Position numbers and translations under genes: made by a program. Below the pieces are notes generated by a model. That model saw nothing but the letters and a program-made list of their open reading frames with translations, searched no databases and was not told the DNA's origin. Below are positions 7,955 through 14,836 of a stretch of DNA of 21,348 nt, piece after piece. How positions within the stretch are numbered: the first letter of the stretch is position 1; every line of letters starts with the position of its first letter. This DNA is from an uncultured Bacilli bacterium (GTDB taxonomy: Bacteria > Bacillota_I > Bacilli_A > RF39 > UBA660), in NCBI GenBank assembly GCA_944329545.1, contig CALVIK010000097.1, positions 1 through 21,348 on the forward strand, given 5' to 3'.

Positions 7955-8537
7955 TGTATTTTATAATAACATATCTATCTGGTGTTTCACCTTTACTTTC
8001 AGTAACTAAATTTGGATATTCACTAATAATATTATGAACAATTCTTCTGTCATAAGAATTCATCGAATCTAATTTTGCTGGCAATTTTGTAGATAAAACT
8101 TCTTTAGCTATTTTTTTTATTTCTTCTTTTAGTTGTTTTTCTTTTTGCCATTTATAACCAGCAACATCTAAATTAACTTTTATATCAATATTTGTTATAT
8201 TTTTTAAGGTTTCTCTTAAAAGAAATTGAATACTACTTAAATTTTTACCATCTTTACCAATTATAATGGCATTATCATCAGTTATAATTTCTACATTAAA
8301 ACCTACTTCCGTTTCTTTAATTTCTAAAACAAATTTAGTATTCATAAAATGCGCTAAAGAAATTAAGTAGTCTTTAATAAATTCTTTTAATTCATATTTT
8401 GTAACAGCCGTTACTATAAAATTATCGAAATTATCTTCGATAGAATAAAAAACTTCATTAATACTTGCATTCAGTTGCTGAAGTACTTCTAATAAAGCTT
8501 TTTCTTTATTTTGATTTTCTTTCCTTACTATTTGCAT
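7944..8537 (-). CDS. khpB: RNA-binding protein KhpB/Jag (KH and R3H domains)
   Basis: Jag/KhpB is an RNA-binding protein coupled to YidC and, in other Firmicutes, linked to cell-envelope regulation together with KhpA. Residues about 65-125 form a KH domain with the loop IIIGKDGKNL (GKDG at 94-97). Residues about 135-196 form an R3H domain with R164 and H168 in RRIVH. The N-terminal 60 residues should be a Jag-N domain, but the usual KKGxxG loop is not visible, so that domain is divergent or degenerate. The start ATG has a strong AGGAGG site lying inside yidC, and the two genes overlap by 32 bp. Length (197) is close to normal. Confidence 0.93.
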   Translation of the reverse strand: MQIVRKENQNKEKALLEVLQQLNASINEVFYSIEDNFDNFIVTAVTKYELKEFIKDYLISLAHFMNTKFVLEIKETEVGFNVEIITDDNAIIIGKDGKNLSSIQFLLRETLKNITNIDIKVNLDVAGYKWQKEKQLKEEIKKIAKEVLSTKLPAKLDSMNSYDRRIVHNIISEYPNLVTESKGETPDRYVIIKYKED

Positions 8538-9498
8538 GTTTCTTCCTCCTCAATATAACACTTTGAATAATAGTGAATAAACTTCCAGTTATCCAGTAAA
8601 TAATAATACTTGTAGACATCGTAAATGAAGCAACAATAATAAATATTAATAAAATATTCATCATAATCTTCATTTGTTTAGCTTGATCTGGAACTGTCGT
8701 ATTAAGACCAGAATTTAATTTAAATGAGAAGAAGGTCGTCGCACCTACTATAATTGGCAATAACAAATATATAAAATCACCATTACTAAAAGATGCAGCA
8801 AAATGATTAAAATCAAAACTACCACCAAATAATGCATTAAATGGACTGGTACCTAAATTGAAACCAAATAAAGTTCCTTCAAATACAGCTGGTATTCTGT
8901 TTAAACTTTCTAAGAAAGCAAAGAATAGTGGCATTTGAATAAAAGCAAATAAACAACCAGACATTGGATTAATATCATATTTTTTATATATTTGAAGCAT
9001 TTCCTGAGCTTTCATCATTTGTTGTTCTTGTGATTGTTTATTACGATATTTCGCTTCTAATTTTTGTAAATCTTTGCTAGCTAATTGCATATTTTCCGAT
9101 TGCATAGCTGATTTTTTACTAATTGGAAAAATAATTAACCTAATTAACAATGTTACAACAATAATAGCAAGACCATAATTAGCAAGTAACTCACCTATTT
9201 GAATAATAAGCCAGCTTAATGGTTTAATAAAAATAGTACTCCAAATTCCTTCATAACCACCATCAGCTGGGGTAAATTCAGAACACTTTGGATAATCTTT
9301 TATTTTTATACCATTTTCCTTATATGTTTCAATAACATTTTCATCTTCAGGTTGGCATAATATGTTTTTAGCTAAATTTTGACCAGTCGTTTCTTCTTTG
9401 ACCATCGCCCCATTTTCATCTTTTAACCAGGTAGTACAACCCGTTAAAGATAAAGACATCAATAATAATGTAATAATAAGTATTATTTTTTTATTCAT
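8506..9498 (-). CDS. yidC: Membrane protein insertase YidC (SpoIIIJ/OxaA type), lipoprotein
   Basis: YidC inserts and folds membrane proteins alone or with SecYEG. The N-terminus is a lipoprotein signal ending in LSLTGC, with lipidation expected on Cys21. The hydrophobic core carries five membrane segments, the first with the conserved positive residue R120 in LLIRLIIFPI. A cytoplasmic amphipathic loop (about 128-170) and the NPMSGCLFAFIQMPLFFAF segment follow. The C-terminus is basic (RRKKHANSKERKSK). The stretch between lipid Cys and R120 is about 99 residues, against about 50 in B. subtilis SpoIIIJ; the extra part is extracytoplasmic and holds two Cys (48 and 72). It overlaps rnpA by eight bases and jag by 32, which fits coupled translation. 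Confidence 0.96.
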   Translation of the reverse strand: MNKKIILIITLLLMSLSLTGCTTWLKDENGAMVKEETTGQNLAKNILCQPEDENVIETYKENGIKIKDYPKCSEFTPADGGYEGIWSTIFIKPLSWLIIQIGELLANYGLAIIVVTLLIRLIIFPISKKSAMQSENMQLASKDLQKLEAKYRNKQSQEQQMMKAQEMLQIYKKYDINPMSGCLFAFIQMPLFFAFLESLNRIPAVFEGTLFGFNLGTSPFNALFGGSFDFNHFAASFSNGDFIYLLLPIIVGATTFFSFKLNSGLNTTVPDQAKQMKIMMNILLIFIIVASFTMSTSIIIYWITGSLFTIIQSVILRRKKHANSKERKSK

Positions 9499-9835
9499 CT
9501 TTTTTCTCCTTTATCAAATTTAATTTTCTTAAGGCATTTATTAAATTTATTTCTTTTTCATTAAAAGAACGGTTTAAAATCCCCTTACCTACTATAATAA
9601 CACAATTAAAATTATTTTTAAATTGATACTTATCTAAAATATTTTTTAATTGTCTCTTTACTTTATTACGCGTTACAGCGTTGCCAATTTTTTTGCCAAC
9701 AGAAAAACCAAAATTATAAACACCACTTTCTTTTTTTTCTACATATATAATATAATCAGCATATTTAAAAGAACGATTGTTTTTGATAATTCGCGTAAAA
9801 TCATTACTTTTCTTTAAAATATTTATTTTTTTCAT
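9491..9835 (-). CDS. rnpA: Ribonuclease P protein component
   Basis: RnpA is the small basic protein subunit of RNase P, which helps the catalytic RNA remove tRNA 5' leaders. At 114 residues the length is usual. The signature GNAVTRNKVKRQL (residues 51-63) contains the RNR motif that contacts the RNA and pre-tRNA. The N-terminal ILKKSNDFTRIIKNN also fits. It follows rpmH after an attenuator-like hairpin, the classic arrangement, and ends in the octamer ATGAATAA shared with the yidC start. The start ATG has a plausible AAGGTG site nearby. Confidence 0.96.
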   Translation of the reverse strand: MKKINILKKSNDFTRIIKNNRSFKYADYIIYVEKKESGVYNFGFSVGKKIGNAVTRNKVKRQLKNILDKYQFKNNFNCVIIVGKGILNRSFNEKEINLINALRKLNLIKEKKDE

Positions 9836-9844
9836 GTTATCACC

Positions 9845-9880
9845 TTATAAAAATAAAAACCACTGGACATTTAGTGGCTT
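9845..9880 (-). terminator. Terminator or attenuator between rpmH and rnpA
   Basis: On the minus strand AAGCCACT and AGTGGTTT form an 8-bp stem (including one G-U) around an 8-nt loop, followed by TTTTTATTTTT. Placed between rpmH and rnpA, it would lower transcription of rnpA and downstream genes relative to the abundant L34. A second promoter for rnpA is not evident, so partial read-through is likely. Confidence 0.75.
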
Positions 9881-9881
9881 T

Positions 9882-10004
9882 CTAATGAGATAAGACTTTG
9901 CGTCCTTTTTTTCTTCTTCTTTTAATTATATTAGTTTGCATTCTAGCGAAGAAACCCATTTTTTTACTTCTTCTTCTATTATTTGGTTGAAAAGTTCTTT
10001 TCAC
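9882..10004 (-). CDS. rpmH: 50S ribosomal protein L34
   Basis: L34 is a short, very basic protein of the large ribosomal subunit. Translation from GTG at 10004 gives 40 residues starting MKRTFQPNNRRRSKKMGFFA and ending KGRKVLSH, unmistakable for the family. The GTG is preceded by AAGGAG at good distance; a longer reading from 10070 would start inside the promoter. Bacterial L34 usually has about 44 residues; here about four residues are missing between GFFARMQTN and the final Arg/Lys cluster, an internal shortening. It is the first gene of the leftward operon and is transcribed away from oriC. Confidence 0.96.
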   Translation of the reverse strand: MKRTFQPNNRRRSKKMGFFARMQTNIIKRRRKKGRKVLSH

Positions 10005-10041
10005 AGTACTCACTCCTTCCGTTTTTTTCTTTGCTTTAATA

Positions 10042-10070
10042 ATTATATATATAAAAAGATATTTTGTCAA
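10042..10070 (-). promoter_or_regulatory. Strong sigma-A promoter of rpmH operon
   Basis: Minus strand TTGACA (10065-10070), a 17-bp spacer and TATAAT (10042-10047): a perfect consensus promoter, as expected for a ribosomal protein gene. Confidence 0.92.
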
Positions 10071-10440
10071 TTATTTTTTTTATTTTAATTTATGTAAAAA
10101 TTACATTAATATTGTTTTTTTCTTTTGATAATTTGTCCAACTTTATTAACACGAAATTATGTTCTAAATTAATTTTTCCTCTTTTTTTTCCACTTAAAAG
10201 TTTGTTGATTTTTAAGCTTTTCTTACACTTATAAACATATGTGGATAATTTTAATTTTATGAATTATGGGGATTATTTTTTTATCCACATTTTATGTGTA
10301 TAACTTACAAAAAGCGTCTTTTTTCGACTTTTTTGGCTTGTGGATAAGTTTTTTTGACTTTTTCCACAGTTTTTATAGAAAAATTATTAAAAATAATGTA
10401 CAATGATTACAGAGCTGTCTAATAATTGCGGGGGATGTTT
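10071..10440. other. oriC: oriC, upstream (incA/B-like) half: DnaA-box cluster between rpmH and dnaA
   Basis: No gene lies in these 370 bases. Five DnaA boxes occur on the dnaA-proximal side: TGTGGATAA at 10240-10248, TTATCCACA at 10281-10289, TGTGTATAA at 10295-10303, TGTGGATAA at 10339-10347, and TTTTCCACA (one mismatch) at 10360-10368. Three of the five match the consensus exactly in one orientation or the other. The rpmH-proximal part (10081-10200) is AT-rich without boxes and holds a small dyad, ATGTAA-AAA-TTACAT at 10092-10106. Together with boxes after dnaA this gives the bipartite origin known from B. subtilis. The strands of all genes switch direction here, as expected for the start of both replication forks. 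Confidence 0.9.
10399..10404 (+). promoter_or_regulatory. Possible -10 element of dnaA promoter
   Basis: TACAAT stands 36 bp before the dnaA ATG and right after the last DnaA box. The -35 position has no good match. The nearby boxes would allow autorepression by DnaA, as known in B. subtilis and E. coli. Confidence 0.4.
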
Positions 10441-11775
10441 ATGGAATATAATGAAATATGGCAGAATTTTTTAGAAAAAATTAAAATGAAAGTTAAACCA
10501 GTTTTGTTTCAAACTTGGTTTAAAGATACGAAATTAATAAAATTAAATGATTCCTATGCTTTTGTGGAAGTACCATTAGATGTGCATAAGAAGCATTTAA
10601 AAGAAAATTATAGTGAATTAATTGAAGAAACTTTTATGGAAGTTACCGGAGAAATTTTTAAATTTGAATATGTAACAGAAGAAGAAAATGAAGTAGAAGT
10701 AAAAGTAGCCGAAAATAATACAGCTATTTTTGATAGTGGCCTTGATTCCAAATATACTTTTGATAATTTTATTTCAGGAGAAAGCAATAAATTTGCTAAA
10801 GCGATTGGCCTGGCGGTAGCAGAAAAACCAGGTTCAATGTACAATCCTTTGTTCATATACGGTAATAGTGGGCTTGGAAAAACTCACTTAATGCATGCGA
10901 TTGGTAATTATATAAGTGCGAATTCTAATAAGAAAGTATTATATGTTACTAGTGAAAAATTTGTCGACGATTTTTTAAATATTTATCGCAAAGGAGAAAA
11001 TAGTAATTTTAATGCGGTGGAAAAGTTTAAAAATAAATATCGTAATATTGATGTCTTAATGATTGACGACATCCAATATTTAGAAATTGCTAGTAAAACC
11101 CAACAAGAATTTTTCAATACATTTAATGAACTACACACAAAAAATAAACAAATTATTATTTCTTCAGATCGTTCGCCAGATGATTTGAAAAAATTAGAAG
11201 AAAGGCTTCGAACACGCTTTAATTGGGGATTAACTATTGACATATTACCCCCTGATTTTGAACTTAGAATGGCCATCTTAGATAAAAAAGTCGAAGCTCA
11301 AGGAATTAGTAATATAGTTCCCACTGAAGTTAAAGAATATATTGCTAGCAACTGCACAACCGATATTCGGAAACTAGAAGGGGCGTTAACTAGAGTATTT
11401 GCTTATGCAACAATTATGAATGGTTCCGAAATTACTATTGAACTTGCGGTAGAAGCTTTAAAAGATTATATTGGGAAAGCTGTGATTGCGAAAAATAAAA
11501 TTGAACAAGTGATACAACTAGTTGCTAATAATTATAACATTACGGTGGATGATATTAAAAGCAAAAAACGCTTAAAAAAAATAGCCGTGCCAAGACAAAT
11601 AGCAATGTATATTTGCCGCTTTCATTTAAAAGAATCATTACCTAAAATCGGAAGTGAATTTGGGGGAAAAGATCATACAACCGTTATGCACGCTGTTAAT
11701 AAAATAAAAGATGAACTTAAAAAAGATAATAATTTAGAAATTGAAATATCAAAAATTATAAATCAAATAAAGTAG
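10441..11775 (+). CDS. dnaA: Chromosomal replication initiator DnaA
   Basis: DnaA binds DnaA boxes, forms an ATP-dependent filament and melts oriC. Domain I occupies residues about 1-80, with a short linker (domain II) up to about 100. The AAA+ core has Walker A GNSGLGKTH (141-149) and Walker B VLMIDDIQYL. The C-terminal DNA-binding domain carries the signature GGKDHTTVMHA, with D411 at its centre. The chosen ATG at 10441 follows GGGGG by six bases and gives MEYNEIWQNFLEKIK, 444 residues, the expected kind of N-terminus. TTG at 10426 and ATG at 10435 are less likely because they coincide with or precede the ribosome site. It is flanked by both halves of oriC. Confidence 0.98.
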   Translation: MEYNEIWQNFLEKIKMKVKPVLFQTWFKDTKLIKLNDSYAFVEVPLDVHKKHLKENYSELIEETFMEVTGEIFKFEYVTEEENEVEVKVAENNTAIFDSGLDSKYTFDNFISGESNKFAKAIGLAVAEKPGSMYNPLFIYGNSGLGKTHLMHAIGNYISANSNKKVLYVTSEKFVDDFLNIYRKGENSNFNAVEKFKNKYRNIDVLMIDDIQYLEIASKTQQEFFNTFNELHTKNKQIIISSDRSPDDLKKLEERLRTRFNWGLTIDILPPDFELRMAILDKKVEAQGISNIVPTEVKEYIASNCTTDIRKLEGALTRVFAYATIMNGSEITIELAVEALKDYIGKAVIAKNKIEQVIQLVANNYNITVDDIKSKKRLKKIAVPRQIAMYICRFHLKESLPKIGSEFGGKDHTTVMHAVNKIKDELKKDNNLEIEISKIINQIK

Positions 11776-11921
11776 GGGATAAATAAATTTTATCCACAGG
11801 GAACTTTGAATAACTTTTATTAAATTTCCTTTGATATTATTTACTTTTTCTACTTTATCCACATTTTCCACATCAATAATAAAAATATATATTAAATAAT
11901 AAAAAAAGAAAGGAAGATATT
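11776..11921. other. oriC: oriC, downstream (incC-like) half with candidate unwinding region
   Basis: The gap between dnaA and dnaN has TTATCCACA at 11790-11798, TTATCCACA at 11855-11863 and an immediately abutting TTTTCCACA (one mismatch) at 11864-11872. After these a stretch of almost only A and T (about 11874-11909) reaches the dnaN ribosome site. In B. subtilis the duplex unwinding element lies at this position, next to the last boxes of the dnaA-dnaN gap, so this is the likely melting site. Confidence 0.82.
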
Positions 11922-13043
11922 ATGAAATTGGAAATTAAACAAGAAGTTTTAATGGAACATTTAAACTATGTTATAAGGGGAATATCGACAAAAAATTTAC
12001 GACCTATCTTAAATTGTATTAAATTTTCCTTAACTGAAGAAGGCTTATATTTAATGAGTACCGATAATGAAATTGCCATCAAAACTTTTATTGATAAAAA
12101 ACAAATTAATAAAATAGAAAATCTAGGAGAAATTGTTATTTCCGGAAGATACATTTTTGAAATTATTAGAAAACTTCCTCATGAGATAATTAATTTAGAA
12201 GAAGTTATTGGTTCTAAATTATATATTACTACTAAAAATTCTTCATTTACTTTAAATTGTAATAATGCTGAGGAATTTCCTGATTTAGAACTTGAATATA
12301 GTAAAAAACCAATAATATTAAATCAAAGAGTTTTTAAAACGATTATTAATCAAACTGCTTTTGCGACTTCAACCGGAGAATCAAGACCGGTTTTAACAGG
12401 GATTAACTTTAAAATAAATGGTAATATTATGGAATGTACAGCTACTGATTCTTATAGATTAGCTACCAAAACAATAACTTTACCAGAAGCGATAAATGAA
12501 AATATTAATATTATTATTCCCACTAAAAATTTAAATGAACTTGTTAAATTATTAACCGAAGAAGAAGATAATATGGAAATCCATATCTTTGCTAATAAAG
12601 TGATTTTTAAGTTTAATCAAATTACAATGTTAACGCGTCTTATAAATGGTACTTATCCTGACACATCTAAATTAATTCCAAATGAATTTGAATTAGAAAT
12701 GGTTGTTAAATTAAGTGATTTTTATAATGCCATTGATAGAGCTTCTTTACTAACGAATGAAAGTGATAAAAATACCATAAAATTAGAAAGTAATGGAAAT
12801 ACAGTAGTTATTTCATCAAATATTCCTGAAATTGGTAATGTTGAAGAAACTATTACCGTAAATAAAAATAATGATAAAGATATAAAAATAGCATTTTCAT
12901 CAAAGTTTATGCTTGATTCTTTAAGAGTTTTAGAATCAGAGGAAATGCAATTACTTTTTAATGGTGAATTAAAACCTATTATAATAAAAAATCCTGAATC
13001 AGATGATTTAAAACAGTTAATATTGCCGATAAGAACTTACTAA
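11922..13043 (+). CDS. dnaN: DNA polymerase III beta subunit (sliding clamp)
   Basis: DnaN forms the dimeric ring that tethers DNA polymerase III and many repair factors to DNA. The 373-residue length equals that of typical clamps with three similar domains. Recognisable segments include VIRGISTKNLRPILNCIKF (the usual clamp start, with T and P in the ILxxI context), ATSTGESRPVLTGINF near residue 145, TATDSYRLA near 178 and a C-terminal end LILPIRTY. The start ATG has AAAGGAAG upstream. It follows dnaA across the second oriC half and ends in its own terminator, so it is not read straight into comK. Confidence 0.97.
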   Translation: MKLEIKQEVLMEHLNYVIRGISTKNLRPILNCIKFSLTEEGLYLMSTDNEIAIKTFIDKKQINKIENLGEIVISGRYIFEIIRKLPHEIINLEEVIGSKLYITTKNSSFTLNCNNAEEFPDLELEYSKKPIILNQRVFKTIINQTAFATSTGESRPVLTGINFKINGNIMECTATDSYRLATKTITLPEAINENINIIIPTKNLNELVKLLTEEEDNMEIHIFANKVIFKFNQITMLTRLINGTYPDTSKLIPNEFELEMVVKLSDFYNAIDRASLLTNESDKNTIKLESNGNTVVISSNIPEIGNVEETITVNKNNDKDIKIAFSSKFMLDSLRVLESEEMQLLFNGELKPIIIKNPESDDLKQLILPIRTY

Positions 13044-13057
13044 AAGTTCTTTTTTTT
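13031..13057 (+). terminator. Intrinsic terminator after dnaN
   Basis: AAGAACTT (13031-13038) and AAGTTCTT (13044-13051) form a perfect 8-bp stem, overlapping the stop codon, with a U run to 13057. Its T tract is part of the first of two direct repeats upstream of comK. Confidence 0.85.
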
Positions 13058-13098
13058 GACAAAATATGCCTTTTTTCGACAAAAAAATATGATATAAC
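13051..13098 (+). promoter_or_regulatory. comK promoter with paired 14-bp direct repeats
   Basis: An extended -10 (TG, one base, TATAAC) lies at 13090-13098; no -35 hexamer fits. Immediately upstream two nearly identical 14-mers, TTTTTTTGACAAAA (13051-13064) and TTTTTTCGACAAAA (13071-13084), stand 20 bp apart, about two helical turns, the second over the -35 position. This looks like a regulator site. Read on the minus strand the second contains TGTCGAA, the core of the Spo0A box. Between them, AAAA and TTTT are six bases apart, one off the ComK AT-box pattern. Confidence 0.55.
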
Positions 13099-13122
13099 AA
13101 AGATGTATCTTTTTTTGATACA
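13099..13122 (+). promoter_or_regulatory. Two overlapping dyads at the comK transcript start
   Basis: AAAGAT-GT-ATCTTT (13099-13112) overlaps TGTATC-(T7)-GATACA (13104-13122). Both are perfect in their arms. They lie at the expected start of the comK mRNA and directly before the AAAAGGGGG ribosome site, so they could be an operator or a leader hairpin. The function is not known. Confidence 0.45.
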
Positions 13123-13137
13123 AAAGGGGGAATTTTT

Positions 13138-13590
13138 GTGGAAAACTATTATGAAGTAAATGAAGAAACTTCACTTATCTTATATAAAGATAACGGCTCG
13201 GAAATTGTTGAGGGCGATAGGGTATTTAATTTAAATTTAATACCAAATAATATTATCAGTTATAGCTGTGAATATTTTGGTAGTTCACTTTTAGGAAGAA
13301 TAATAGGAAGTAAAAATATGCTCGGTATGGGTTATAAATTACCAGTTATTGTTGAAGAAAGTAGAGAAATAATATTTATGCCAACTATATCTGCAGAGAA
13401 TAAAGAATGTAGCTGGGTTAATATAGCTAATATAAAAAATTATAAAGCTCATAAAAATAATGTTCTTGTGACATTTAATAGTGGGATTAAAAGAGAACTT
13501 CCTATATCTTATTTTTCCTTTGAAAATCAATTTTTTCGGGCTTCTAAACTATTACTAATATTAAAAATGCGAAAAAAAACTCTAAAATAA
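13138..13590 (+). CDS. comK: ComK-family competence transcription factor, short form
   Basis: In B. subtilis ComK is the master activator of DNA-uptake genes and binds AAAA-N5-TTTT boxes through minor-groove contacts. This 150-residue protein shares clear blocks with it: SCEYFGSSLLGR (residues 43-54), MPTISAENKECSWVNI (81-96) followed by IKNYKA, and ELPISYFSFENQFFRA (120-135). It ends about ten residues after these blocks, whereas B. subtilis ComK has 192 residues. The missing tail includes the MecA-binding FMLYPK motif and the region linked to oligomerisation. No continuation is visible in other frames, since a terminator follows at once. The GTG start is set by AAAAGGGGG seven bases upstream. 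It is monocistronic, between dnaN and recF, where many Firmicutes have yaaA. Family assignment rests on recalled similarity; function as an activator is inferred. Confidence 0.85.
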   Translation: MENYYEVNEETSLILYKDNGSEIVEGDRVFNLNLIPNNIISYSCEYFGSSLLGRIIGSKNMLGMGYKLPVIVEESREIIFMPTISAENKECSWVNIANIKNYKAHKNNVLVTFNSGIKRELPISYFSFENQFFRASKLLLILKMRKKTLK

Positions 13591-13609
13591 GCAAAATGCT
13601 TATTTTTTT
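13584..13609 (+). terminator. Intrinsic terminator after comK
   Basis: AAAATAAGCA (13584-13593) and TGCTTATTTT (13597-13606) form a perfect 10-bp stem with an AAA loop, followed by U residues and overlapping the comK stop. It isolates comK from recF. Confidence 0.88.
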
Positions 13610-13629
13610 CTATAAATAAAGCTATTTTA

Positions 13630-13638
13630 TGGTATAAT
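13630..13638 (+). promoter_or_regulatory. Extended -10 promoter of recF-gyrB-gyrA
   Basis: TGG followed by TATAAT (13633-13638) gives a perfect extended -10; no -35 is needed or seen. The leader to the recF ATG is about 70 nt and begins with a small possible hairpin GGTA-TAGGAG-TACC. Confidence 0.75.
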
Positions 13639-13714
13639 TATATATAGGTATAGGAGTACCACAAAATAGTATTTGGTTGTTAAAAACTTATAATAAGCGA
13701 AAAGAGGCCTGGTT

Positions 13715-14836
13715 ATGATAATAAAAAACATAGAAATCAAAAATTTTCGCAATTATCCAAAATTGAATTTAGAATTTGGAAAAAACATTAATATTGTTTA
13801 TGGTGATAATGGTGTTGGAAAAACTAATTTATTAGAAAGTGTTTATGTTTTAGCTTTTTCTAAATCTCACCGCTTTTTTAATCAAAACAATTTAATAAAA
13901 GAAGGAGAAGAATCATCTTTAATTAGAGGAACAATTGAAAATAAAATACCTTACAAATTAGAAGTTTTATTAAATAAAAGTAAAAAACAAGTTAAAATTG
14001 ATAGTCATATTATAAAAAAAATAAGTGACTATATTGATAAAACTAATATTGTTGTATTTTATACGGAAGATTTGGATTTAATTAAAGGAATTCCAACTAT
14101 TAGAAGAAAATATTTAGATATTTCTTTAATGCAAATTTCTGTTAATTATTATAACGCACTTAATGACTTTAATAAATTACTAAAATCGCGAAACGAGTAT
14201 TTAAAACAAATAAGTGAAGGCGTTAAAGTTGATTTTAATTATTTTGATGTTTTAACAGATTACTTTATAAATAAATCAGTTTTTATCTATCAAATGAGGC
14301 ATAAGTTCATTCAAAGAATAAATGAAATTTGTCCTAGTATTTATCAAAAGATAACTGGTAAAACAGGATTTAAAATAGTCTATAAGCCAGTAATAACTTT
14401 TGATAGCTATGATAATGATTATTTATTTAAAACATTAAAAAAATCTTTAGAAGAAAATTTAGAAAAAGAAATTAAGTTTAAAGCAACTTTATATGGACCA
14501 CACCGTGATGATTTTGATTTCTTTTTACAAAATCAAAATTTAAAAAACTTTGGTTCACAAGGGCAACAAAGAGTAGCAGTTATTGCTTTAAAATTATCAG
14601 AAATAGAGCTTTTAAAAGATTATAAACAAACAAATCCTATTGTTTTATTAGATGATGTATTTAGTGAACTTGATAATAAAAAAAAGGAAGGTTTACTTTC
14701 TTATATAAATCGTGATATCCAAGTCATTATTACAACGACAGATTTAAATAGTATTGATGAAAAATTATTAAAGGACGCTAAAATATTTCATGTTGCAAAC
14801 AACGAAGTATTGGAAGGAGAGATAAATCATGAATAA
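13715..14836 (+). CDS. recF: DNA replication and repair protein RecF
   Basis: RecF is an SMC-like ATPase that, with RecO and RecR, loads RecA on gapped DNA and helps restart stalled forks. Walker A GDNGVGKTN covers residues 30-38, the signature-like FGSQGQQR is near residue 280, and Walker B LLDDVFSELD near 310-320. At 373 residues the length is normal. The ATG follows AAAGAGG at seven bases. It is the first gene of a unit with gyrB and gyrA and overlaps gyrB by the octamer ATGAATAA. No yaaA gene lies upstream, unlike in B. subtilis. Confidence 0.97.
   Translation: MIIKNIEIKNFRNYPKLNLEFGKNINIVYGDNGVGKTNLLESVYVLAFSKSHRFFNQNNLIKEGEESSLIRGTIENKIPYKLEVLLNKSKKQVKIDSHIIKKISDYIDKTNIVVFYTEDLDLIKGIPTIRRKYLDISLMQISVNYYNALNDFNKLLKSRNEYLKQISEGVKVDFNYFDVLTDYFINKSVFIYQMRHKFIQRINEICPSIYQKITGKTGFKIVYKPVITFDSYDNDYLFKTLKKSLEENLEKEIKFKATLYGPHRDDFDFFLQNQNLKNFGSQGQQRVAVIALKLSEIELLKDYKQTNPIVLLDDVFSELDNKKKEGLLSYINRDIQVIITTTDLNSIDEKLLKDAKIFHVANNEVLEGEINHE

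Noticed and set aside
10005..10070. Longer rpmH reading from 10070
   Set aside because: The added part covers the perfect -35/-10 promoter. The GTG at 10004 gives the canonical MKRTFQPNNR start.
10426..10440. TTG start for dnaA at 10426
   Set aside because: It overlaps the GGGGG ribosome site used by ATG 10441.
11821..11921. DnaA-trio repeats in the unwinding region
   Set aside because: Triplets such as TAC/TAA occur, but I could not fix a register or orientation that stands out from the AT-rich background.
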